From Candidatus Villigracilis vicinus (lineage in GTDB: Bacteria > Chloroflexota > Anaerolineae > Anaerolineales > Villigracilaceae), in the NCBI GenBank assembly GCA_016721315.1, contig JADKIL010000002.1:62001-126000 (forward strand): a stretch of DNA of 64,000 bases, written 5' to 3'. A program made the position numbers and the translations under genes. The notes under the pieces were generated by a model. The model made no database searches, was not told the DNA's origin, and worked only from the letters and a program-made list of their open reading frames with translations. The first letter of the stretch is position 1, and each line of letters begins with the position of its first letter. Positions 58,059 through 64,000 of the stretch are shown one piece after another.

Positions 58059-58523
58059 TTAACTCAATCCAAATTCAGCCAGTAGCTCGCGGCTGTGTTC
58101 CGCAGGGCGGACATCTTCATATACTTTCTTGATATTGCCTTCCGTGTCGATCAAGAATGTAGTGCGAAGTACACCGACATACGATTTGCCCATGAACTTC
58201 TTGGGTCCCCAAACGCCATACAGATCTGCTACCTTGTGCTCATCATCGGCAAGCAAGGGGAATTGAAGTTGGAACTTCTTTTTAAACTTGACATGCGATT
58301 CCACCGAGTCAGGGCTGACGCCCAAAATGACCACTCCGGCTTTTTCGTAAGCAGAATAATCATCACGGAAGTTGCAGGCTTCTTTAGTGCAGCCTGGCGT
58401 ATCGTCTTTTGGATAGAAGTAAAGAACGATATTTTTTCCGCGATAGTCGGAAAGTTTGCGCAGGGTATTCGTGTCATCGAGCATTTCAAATGCAGGGGCA
58501 GGGATGCCGGAAGGAACGGGCAT
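58059..58523 (-). CDS. bcp: Thioredoxin-dependent peroxiredoxin (Bcp/PrxQ)
   Basis: Reduces hydrogen and organic peroxides with thioredoxin. The 154-residue protein has the peroxidatic Cys45 and resolving Cys50 in PKDDTPGCTKEACNFRD, the five-residue spacing of PrxQ, and FPLLADDEHKVADLYGVWGP. It stands between the oxidase operon and tRNA-Leu. A TATAAT at 58560-58565 (minus) is its likely -10, and a dyad lies further upstream. Confidence 0.95.
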   Translation of the reverse strand: MPVPSGIPAPAFEMLDDTNTLRKLSDYRGKNIVLYFYPKDDTPGCTKEACNFRDDYSAYEKAGVVILGVSPDSVESHVKFKKKFQLQFPLLADDEHKVADLYGVWGPKKFMGKSYVGVLRTTFLIDTEGNIKKVYEDVRPAEHSRELLAEFGLS

Positions 58524-58593
58524 AATAAATACTCTCTCTCCAAAGGAAGTATGCGCGCTATTATACCTGTAATCATTTTTAAGGAAGGAAAAG

Positions 58594-58613
58594 TTTCACA
58601 AATAATTGTGAAA
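58594..58613 (-). promoter_or_regulatory. inverted repeat upstream of bcp
   Basis: TTTCACAA-n4-TTGTGAAA, a perfect 8-bp dyad just upstream of the expected -35 of bcp. It has the half-sites of a Rex box but in the opposite order. It could be a regulator site for bcp; the regulator is unknown. Confidence 0.45.
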
Positions 58614-58710
58614 TCCATCTCATTAAGACCCTGTAAATCACCCCAAACCATATGCAGAATCTCATCCAAAGCAGCAGCCGAAAAAACACCGATTCTTGCA
58701 TTCCCTACGG

Positions 58711-58716
58711 TATAAT
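58711..58716 (+). promoter_or_regulatory. -10 box of tRNA-Leu
   Basis: TATAAT on the plus strand, 26 bases before the tRNA 5' end. The -35 is poor. Confidence 0.5.
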
Positions 58717-58742
58717 TGCGCCGCCTGTAAGCACATAAAACC

Positions 58743-58824
58743 GGGGATGTGCTGGAACTGGCAGACAGGCATGACTTAGGATCATGTGCCGCAAGGCGTG
58801 AGGGTTCGACCCCCTCCATCCCCA
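58743..58824 (+). tRNA. tRNA-Leu(UAG)
   Basis: Acceptor GGGGATG/CATCCCC, anticodon stem CATGA/TCATG with loop CTTAGGA (anticodon TAG), long variable arm TGCCGCAAGGCG as in class II tRNAs, T-arm closing GAGGG-TTCGACC-CCCTC and discriminator A. CCA is not encoded. Confidence 0.96.
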
Positions 58825-58835
58825 CAAAATTATAT

Positions 58836-58868
58836 AAACCTGAAAGGTCTTAAAGACCCGACAGGTTT
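58836..58868 (+). repeat. compound hairpin between tRNA-Leu and tig
   Basis: An outer AAACCTG/CAGGTTT pair encloses an inner GGTCT/AGACC hairpin. There is no T-run, so it is not a clear terminator. The look is that of a dispersed palindromic repeat, which needs a genome-wide count. Confidence 0.5.
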
Positions 58869-58887
58869 GAAAACAAAAGAGGTAACT

Positions 58888-60285
58888 TTGAACATCGAAA
58901 AACAAATCCAGGAAGATCATACCGTCAAACTGGTTGTAGAAGTGGACCAGGAAAAGATGGGCAGCTATAAAAAACGCGCGGCGGCGAAGATATCCGAGCG
59001 CGGTAACATTTCCGGGTTCCGCCCCGGGAAGGCACCCTACCATATCGTAGCGCGCACATACGGCGAAGCCGCGATCATGGAGCAAGCCGTTGACCTGTTC
59101 ATCGACGCGGAATATTCCAACATCCTAAAAGAAGCGGATGTGAACCCCGGCGCTTCGGGTAACCTGGAAAATATCGAAAGCATGGATCCGCCCAAGTTCA
59201 TCTTCAGTGTGCCGCTGGCACCGGAGATCGACCTTGGCGATTACACCGCGGTGCGCCTGCCCTATGAATGGCAGGCTCCCGAACAGAAGGATGTGGACGC
59301 AGCGCTCGAAGACCTGCGCCAGATGTACGCCTCCACCGAGACCGTGGAACGCGCCATCGAATCTGGAGACTATGTGCTCCTCGATGTTTCTTCTGAAGCC
59401 GCCGAACTTAACCGCACCGGTTTTGCAACCTTCGTCCGCAAGGAAGAACGCGATACCGAATGGCCCTATAACGGCTTCGCCAATGAACTTATCGGTTTGA
59501 AGGCTGGCGAAAACAAGACCATCAAACACAGCTTCCCCAAAGATTGGGAAGTGGAAGAACTTCAGGGCAAGGATGTGGAGATCACCGCCACCATCAAGAC
59601 TGTGCGCGGCGTGACCCTGCCCGAAGTTAACGATGACTTCGCCAAGATGACCGGCGCAGGCGAAACCGTGGATGCGTTGATGGAAGCCGTGAAGAAGGAT
59701 GTTGAGAACCGCTCCCAGAACGAGTATGACGACAAATATTTTGTCGACTTGATCGAAAAGGTCAAGGAAGGCGCCGCACTCAAGTATCACGAGCACACGT
59801 TGGAGCACGAAGGCGAACACGTCCTGCAAGACCTCTCCCAGCGCCTCGCCCAGCAAGGCATGGACTTGGATACGTATTTCAAAATGCGCAACACCACCCG
59901 CGAGCAGTTCATTGAATCAGATGTGAACCCGGTGGCGAAGAAACGCCTCGAGCGCGGTTTGATCCTCGATGAGATCGTGCGCAAGGAACAGATCCAGATC
60001 GACGATGAAGCGTTGAACATCGAATATAACAATGCCTTGAACAACCTCGTCATGCAGGGCATGGACTTGAATAAGATCCGCGGCGGCAAGAAGGGTCAAC
60101 GTGAGTTGAGCCAGGCGATCGCCATGGATGCCGCCAGTCGTGTGATGACCCGCAAGGCGTTGGATATGCTAAAGACCATTGCGACCGGCAATTACAAGCC
60201 GCTTGAAGAGCGTGAAGCAGAAGCCAAGCAGGCTGCCGAAGCTGCCCCGGCTGAAGAAGCTGGCGAAGAAAAAGCCGCAGAGTAA
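58888..60285 (+). CDS. tig: Trigger factor
   Basis: The ribosome-bound chaperone for nascent chains, docking on L23. I start at the TTG of (M)NIEKQIQEDHTVKLVVEVDQ, with AGAGG 5 bases upstream, giving 465 residues; the longer reading would begin inside tRNA-Leu. The ribosome-binding loop is NISGFRPGKAPYHIV near residue 41. A PPIase-like middle domain (about 155-245) and a helical C-terminal domain follow, ending in an Ala/Glu-rich tail (AEAKQAAEAAPAEEAGEEKA). It lies upstream of clpP, a common order. Confidence 0.94.
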   Translation: MNIEKQIQEDHTVKLVVEVDQEKMGSYKKRAAAKISERGNISGFRPGKAPYHIVARTYGEAAIMEQAVDLFIDAEYSNILKEADVNPGASGNLENIESMDPPKFIFSVPLAPEIDLGDYTAVRLPYEWQAPEQKDVDAALEDLRQMYASTETVERAIESGDYVLLDVSSEAAELNRTGFATFVRKEERDTEWPYNGFANELIGLKAGENKTIKHSFPKDWEVEELQGKDVEITATIKTVRGVTLPEVNDDFAKMTGAGETVDALMEAVKKDVENRSQNEYDDKYFVDLIEKVKEGAALKYHEHTLEHEGEHVLQDLSQRLAQQGMDLDTYFKMRNTTREQFIESDVNPVAKKRLERGLILDEIVRKEQIQIDDEALNIEYNNALNNLVMQGMDLNKIRGGKKGQRELSQAIAMDAASRVMTRKALDMLKTIATGNYKPLEEREAEAKQAAEAAPAEEAGEEKAAE

Positions 60286-60327
60286 GAAAAGGCTTTTAGA
60301 CGGCTGACAGGCTCGAGTGGTGTACGA

Positions 60328-60380
60328 AGCGTTTGTATTGGAATCACCAATCAAACTCTAACGAAAATCCAATACACGCT
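60328..60380 (+). repeat. long-range inverted repeat between tig and clpP
   Basis: AGCGT-TT-GTATTGGA pairs with TCCAATACACGCT: 13 base pairs with a two-base bulge and a 25-base loop. It ends 21 bases before the clpP Shine-Dalgarno sequence. It may be a processing or control hairpin. Confidence 0.5.
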
Positions 60381-60411
60381 GAGTACCATTGGTCGCATAA
60401 AGGAGATGAAT

Positions 60412-61023
60412 ATGATCCCAGATTTTAAAAATGTAGTTCCGATGGTGGTTGAAAATACAGGCCGCGGCGAACGCGCTTATGACATTTACTCGCTGCTCCT
60501 GCGCAATAACATCATCTTCCTGGGCACGCCCATTGACGACCAGGTTGCGAACGTGATCGTTGCCCAGTTGTTGTTCCTGAACCACGAAGACCCTGAGAAG
60601 GAAATCCGCATGTACATCAACTCGCCCGGCGGGGTGATCTATGCGGGACTCGCGATCTATGACACGATGCAGATCATCTCGAACCCGATCAGCACCGTTG
60701 CCGTGGGCGTGACCGCCTCTTTCGGGACCGTGTTGCTGGCTGCTGGAACCAAGGGTCGCCGCTACGCCCTGCCGCATGCCACCGTCCACATGCACCAGCC
60801 TCTTGGCGGCGCTCAAGGACAGGCAACGGATATCGAAATTCAGGCGAAGCAGATCCTGCGCCTCAAGAGCCTGCTCAATGGCATCATGGCGAAGAACACC
60901 AATCAGCCGTTGGAAGTGATCGAACGCGACCTCGACCGCGATTACTATCTCGATGCTCAACAGGCTGTGGATTACGGCTTGGTGGATCAGATCATTGAGA
61001 TGCCGGAGAAGGCTTTCAAGTAA
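60412..61023 (+). CDS. clpP: ATP-dependent Clp protease proteolytic subunit
   Basis: The serine peptidase of ClpXP/ClpAP. I use the ATG of MIPDFKNVVPMVVENTGRGE because AGGAG is 6 bases upstream; the ATG two codons earlier touches it. 203 residues. The catalytic triad is Ser103 (VTASFGTVLL), His128 (TVHMHQPLGG) and Asp177 (RDLDRDYYL). Family members more often have AASMGA around the Ser, so TASFGT is a mild variant. No clpX follows within the window. Confidence 0.95.
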   Translation: MIPDFKNVVPMVVENTGRGERAYDIYSLLLRNNIIFLGTPIDDQVANVIVAQLLFLNHEDPEKEIRMYINSPGGVIYAGLAIYDTMQIISNPISTVAVGVTASFGTVLLAAGTKGRRYALPHATVHMHQPLGGAQGQATDIEIQAKQILRLKSLLNGIMAKNTNQPLEVIERDLDRDYYLDAQQAVDYGLVDQIIEMPEKAFK

Positions 61024-61041
61024 TTGGTAATTAGTAATTGA
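61021..61041 (+). repeat. short heptad repeat after clpP
   Basis: TAATTGG, TAATTAG and TAATTGA in tandem, the first TAA being the clpP stop. It resembles the short tandemly repeated repetitive sequences of cyanobacteria. Confidence 0.55.
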
Positions 61042-61076
61042 AGACCCTGAGGAGAAATCTTCGGGGTCTTTCTTTT
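61041..61076 (+). terminator. terminator of clpP
   Basis: AAGACCCTGA pairs with TTCGGGGTCTT (one G-U) across about 10 bases, followed by TCTTTT. Confidence 0.75.
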
Positions 61077-61101
61077 ATGTGTATAATGCCCGCTGCGTTA
61101 T

Positions 61102-61137
61102 TCGTAAAATCGAAAATCTAAAATCGCAAATCGTAAA
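61102..61137 (+). repeat. heptad repeat upstream of the HAD gene
   Basis: TCGTAAAA, TCGAAAA, TCTAAAA, TCGCAAA and TCGTAAA in a row: four perfect seven-base steps after an eight-base unit. It lies just before the start codon, after a TATAAT at 61082-61087. Confidence 0.65.
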
Positions 61138-61141
61138 TTGT

Positions 61142-61921
61142 ATGATTCCCTCAAATATAAAAGCACTTATCCTCGACATGGACGGCGTGATCTGGAAAGG
61201 TGATGCGCCCATCGGGGACCTGCCCGCAACGTTCAAGCGCATCCGTGAGCGCGGGTTGAAGTTCGTATTCGCTACAAATAACGGCACCAAAACGCCGGAA
61301 GATTATCAAGAGAAGCTCGCCGAACTCGGCGTGGATGTGGAGCCGGGACAGGTGGTTACATCGGCACTGGGCATTGCCTTCATGCTGACACAGAGACATC
61401 CGCGCGGCATGAAGATCTTTGTGATCGGCGAGAATGGCATTCGGGTGGCGTTGGAAGAAAAAGGCTTTGAAGTGGTTGGAGTGGAACGTGCCACCGAAGC
61501 CGAAGCCGTGGTGATGGGCATTGACCGGGGCATCAGCTTCCAAAAGGTTGCCGAAGCGACCTTGCTCGTGCGGGCGGGTCGTCCTTTTTATACGACCAAC
61601 ACTGACCGCACCTTCCCCACTCCGCGCGGAGAAATCCCCGGGTCTGGGTCCTGGCTTTCGGTGGTGACCTCTGCCACAGGCGTGGAGCCGATGGTGGCGG
61701 GCAAGCCTTTCCCCTTCTTGATGGAGCTTTCGCTGGAACGCCTCGGGACGACCAAGGATGAGACTCTGGTGGTCGGTGACCGACTCGAAACGGACATTGC
61801 GGCGGGGCAAGCCGTGGGCTGCCCAACGGCGTTTGTCTTGAGTGGGGTTTCCAAATTGGAAGAAGCCAAAGATTGGAACCCAAATATTATCGCCGATAGT
61901 TTGGCAAAGTTGGTGGAATAA
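61142..61921 (+). CDS. HAD-superfamily phosphatase, NagD-like
   Basis: A 259-residue haloacid dehalogenase-type hydrolase starting MIPSNIKALILDMDGVIWKG. Motif I is DMDGV (Asp12 nucleophile, Asp14), motif II TNNG, motif III the Lys of MVAGKPFPF and motif IV VVGDRLETDIAAG. The C2-type cap between motifs II and III and overall length fit the NagD/4-nitrophenylphosphatase branch. Substrate unknown. No Shine-Dalgarno sequence is evident because the heptad repeat fills that place. Confidence 0.9.
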   Translation: MIPSNIKALILDMDGVIWKGDAPIGDLPATFKRIRERGLKFVFATNNGTKTPEDYQEKLAELGVDVEPGQVVTSALGIAFMLTQRHPRGMKIFVIGENGIRVALEEKGFEVVGVERATEAEAVVMGIDRGISFQKVAEATLLVRAGRPFYTTNTDRTFPTPRGEIPGSGSWLSVVTSATGVEPMVAGKPFPFLMELSLERLGTTKDETLVVGDRLETDIAAGQAVGCPTAFVLSGVSKLEEAKDWNPNIIADSLAKLVE

Positions 61922-61958
61922 AAAAACAGACCTGCGAAAAATCGCAGGTCTGTTTTTT
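61921..61958. terminator. bidirectional terminator between HAD and NBR1-Ig genes
   Basis: A 17-bp perfect stem (AAAAAACAGACCTGCGA and its complement) with a 4-base loop, between convergent genes and touching the HAD stop. Confidence 0.93.
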
Positions 61959-61967
61959 GAAGCAAAG

Positions 61968-63022
61968 TTACGGACAGTTTACTGTTATAGGAGCTTGAGC
62001 AGACTTTACGCTGCCATTGATCGCTTCAACAGCAAAGGTTGAATTAACTCCCGGATCATAGAAAGTACCACCTGGAACAACGAATGTTGTGGTATTCGGA
62101 GCAACCGTAGCAGTAAATGTGTTATTGATATAAATATTAAAGCCAGTCTCGTTTGTCGAGTTATCTGTCCATGTTAAATTACCAGCATGTTCTTTTGTGC
62201 CCCAGTACCGCCAAGAGTACAAGTTAATGCAATCGAAACATTAGTTGCCGCAGCAGGAGCAGCAGACGTAGCCGTCGGCGTGGCGGTGGCAGCACCCACA
62301 GCGCCAGTAGGCGTTACAGTGCGCGTTGTAGTTGCTGTGCCGGAGGTGGTCGTGCCTACCTTGATCTTCACGTAGAAAGACGAGCCAAAGTTCTGTCCAC
62401 TGTCGTTGGTCAGGATCCAATAACCAATGGCATCACCGTTCGAAGCGGGTGCGGTCATCGCCACCGAGATATCTCCCGAAGCGCCAGCGGCAACCGTGGT
62501 GGTCAGCGGCGTGGTCGTTCCGCCCATGGCGTTACCAGAAACGAAGCTGACCTTGTACGAAGTCGTCCATGGGCAGGAGCCAGTGTTCTGGATCTTCCAA
62601 GTCTTGGTGAAGGTCTGCCCGGGGGTCATGACCGTGTCATCGGGGACAGTCACATCTGACACGAAGACAGAATTGTTACAGCCCACCGCGCCAGAGGAGG
62701 ATGAATTATTATTCGAAGGCAGCGATCCGCCGGATATGGTCGGGAAGGGTGTCGGGCTGGCGAAGGGCGTATTCGTCGAAGTAGGCGTCTGTGCAAAAAG
62801 GGTCGCAGTGGCAGTGGATGTGACGCCCTGCATGGTCAACTGTTGCGCCGCCAGCGTCGCCGCCGCATTGGTGTACACCGCATTGACCTCATCGGTCCCA
62901 TCGCCGCCGCCGCTGAAGGCTGTGATCAGAGCGACAATGCCAGCGAGCACCAGCAATCCCACCAGGATCCACAGGAACATATTATTAGGAATAGTTTGTT
63001 TTGGTTTCATAGGTTTTAACAT
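61968..63022 (-). pseudogene. Membrane-anchored NBR1-Ig/Fn3-like surface protein, apparent frameshift
   Basis: Two adjacent frames form one gene. Frame 1 (from MLKPMKPKQTIPNN, with AAGGAG upstream) has a membrane anchor (about 15-37), a Ser/Thr/Pro linker, an NBR1-like Ig domain (GQTFTKTWKIQNTGSCPWTT, then SFVSGNAMGG) and a Thr/Ala-rich linker, and would stop at 62174. Frame 2 continues with an Fn3-like module (GNLTWTDNSTNETGFNIYIN) to the stop at 61968. The shift maps to a G4 run (plus-strand C4 at 62200-62203). One extra G yields a continuous protein of about 350 residues. A consensus error is the likelier cause. Confidence 0.8.
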
Positions 63023-63054
63023 AAGTTTCTCCTTTGTTCATTGCAAGGATAAGG

Positions 63055-63060
63055 ATTATA
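63055..63060 (-). promoter_or_regulatory. -10 box of the NBR1-Ig gene
   Basis: TATAAT on the minus strand, 32 bases before the ATG; no good -35. The 221-base divergent gap to rlmN also holds a CATGAAAA/TTTTCATG dyad at 63134-63159 and no gene. Confidence 0.45.
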
Positions 63061-63243
63061 TGTGAAAACGATTAATGGAGTATGGGTATTCCCCTACGAT
63101 ATTCCTATTTTTATCGTACGGGCATATAAAAAACATGAAAAAACTCCATCATTTTCATGAAAAAGCCGCGCCTGAAGAACGCATTCTGAGCGAGTCTCAG
63201 TAGAGTAAAATACATCCAAGCCGAATCACCGGCAAAAAAACTC

Positions 63244-64000
63244 ATGCTAATCTACGACCTCAACCTCCCCGCACTTGAAACTCTGATGAGAGAATGGAAC
63301 GAACCCGCCTATCGCGCCAAACAGATCTGGCAGGGTTTGTATCAAAAACTCTATTCTTCTCCCGAGCAGTTCAGCAACCTGCCCGCTCCCCTGCGCGCAA
63401 AGATCGCCGAGCACTGTACCTTTGTTCCCTTCCATGTGAAGACCTACCTTGATTCATCCGACCAGTCCACGCGCAAGACGCTTTTTCAACTACCCGATGG
63501 AAACCTGATCGAATCAGTATTGATGCGCTACGGCGACCCGGCAGACGACCCGCAAATGGCAACTTCAGATACCAATCGGCGCGGTGCAAAGAACCGGCGC
63601 ACGTTGTGCATCTCCACACAGGCAGGCTGCGCCATGGGCTGCGTCTTCTGTGCCACTGGTCAGCTCGGCTTCAAACGCAACCTGACCAGCGGCGAGATCG
63701 TGGCACAGGTAATGTATTATGCCCAAATGCTAAAAGAGCAGGCTGAAACCGTCAGTAACGTGGTGTTCATGGGCATGGGTGAACCTTTCCATAATTATGA
63801 AAACGTCATGGCGGCGATCGACATCCTCAACGATGGCGAAGGCTACAAATTCGGCGCGCGGCGTCTGACCATTTCCACGGTGGGGCTGGTTCCGCAGATC
63901 CGGCGCTTCGCCGATGAACAGCGTCAGGTCAACCTTGCCATCTCGCTCCACGCCGCCGACGATGACGAACGCCTCGCCATTATGCCGGTCAACAAACGCT
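63244..64000 (+). CDS. rlmN: 23S rRNA (adenine-2503-C2)-methyltransferase, 5' part
   Basis: A radical-SAM enzyme that methylates A2503 of 23S rRNA (and A37 of some tRNAs). About 252 residues are visible and the gene runs off the right edge. It opens MLIYDLNLPALETLMREWNE, an RlmN-type N-terminal domain. The iron-sulfur cluster motif is CAMGCVFC (Cys129, Cys133, Cys136), preceded by CISTQAG; NVVFMGMGEPFHNYENVMAA is the following signature. Cfr-type methyltransferases are similar, but the context and N-terminus favour RlmN. Confidence 0.95.
   Translation, partial: MLIYDLNLPALETLMREWNEPAYRAKQIWQGLYQKLYSSPEQFSNLPAPLRAKIAEHCTFVPFHVKTYLDSSDQSTRKTLFQLPDGNLIESVLMRYGDPADDPQMATSDTNRRGAKNRRTLCISTQAGCAMGCVFCATGQLGFKRNLTSGEIVAQVMYYAQMLKEQAETVSNVVFMGMGEPFHNYENVMAAIDILNDGEGYKFGARRLTISTVGLVPQIRRFADEQRQVNLAISLHAADDDERLAIMPVNKR

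Noticed and set aside
61102..61137. CRISPR-like array
   Set aside because: Units are only seven bases with no spacers; no cas genes are in the window.

Overview
The window reads as chromosomal DNA of a Chloroflexota bacterium, most likely class Anaerolineae. This is an inference from overall gene content (a str-S10-spc ribosomal block, a caa3-type oxidase with subunit fusions, a SpoIIM-fused ABC permease, HD-GYP and GAF membrane sensors, tRNAs without encoded CCA, an RpoB insertion) and not from any search. There is no rRNA operon, CRISPR array, prophage or complete insertion sequence. Nearly all of it is ordinary housekeeping sequence on the minus strand, so the interest lies in leaders, fusions and small lesions.

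Layout. 1-13.2 kb: one long minus-strand translation block, transcribed rpsL, rpsG, fusA, tuf, rpsJ (S10), the S10 and spc genes, to rplO at the left edge. 13.4-17.4 kb: rpoB as a separate transcription unit, with no rpoC after it. 17.5-17.9 kb: plus-strand tRNA-Phe, tRNA-Gly and tRNA-Cys. 18-19.4 kb: tyrS behind a 5' leader that looks like a tyrosine-responsive attenuator (a 16-codon peptide with five consecutive Tyr codons, an antiterminator and a terminator). 19.4-24.8 kb: a lipoprotein, a TIGR01777-type epimerase, an HNH protein, an MBL hydrolase, and an ABC exporter whose permease is fused to a SpoIIM domain. 24.9-33.7 kb: a minus-strand run transcribed punA, membrane protein, GNAT, membrane sensor with a C-terminal helix-turn-helix-like tail, S1-domain protein, ftsK, CDP-alcohol phosphatidyltransferase and lgt (frameshifted).

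33.9-37.0 kb: a plus-strand membrane/GAF/HD-GYP protein. 37.0-45.1 kb, minus: shortened threonine aldolase, rluD, two tandem lspA genes, alr, GNAT, a DUF1761 protein under a promoter covered by a perfect dyad, cystathionine beta-synthase, a small lipoprotein and alaX. 45.2-49.3 kb, plus: a four-gene Gld-like ABC system (ATPase, permease, GldG-like, DUF4340). 49.5-50.7 kb: primary sigma factor.

50.9-57.8 kb, minus: terminal oxidase and its assembly genes. ctaC (CuA plus cytochrome c), ctaD (A2 type) and a subunit IV-III fusion are followed by a terminator, then sco, a membrane cupredoxin-like protein, surf1 and a half-size ctaA-ctaB fusion, i.e. copper delivery, heme A synthesis and structural subunits in one place. 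58.0-64.0 kb: bcp, tRNA-Leu(UAG), trigger factor and clpP (protein quality control), a HAD phosphatase, a frameshifted NBR1-Ig/Fn3-like surface protein and the 5' part of rlmN.

Two genes (lgt and the NBR1-Ig protein) are each one base short at a G4 run in the same TGGGGCA context, which most simply suggests consensus errors. Several promoters lie 6-7 bases from the start codon, so some transcripts appear to be leaderless.
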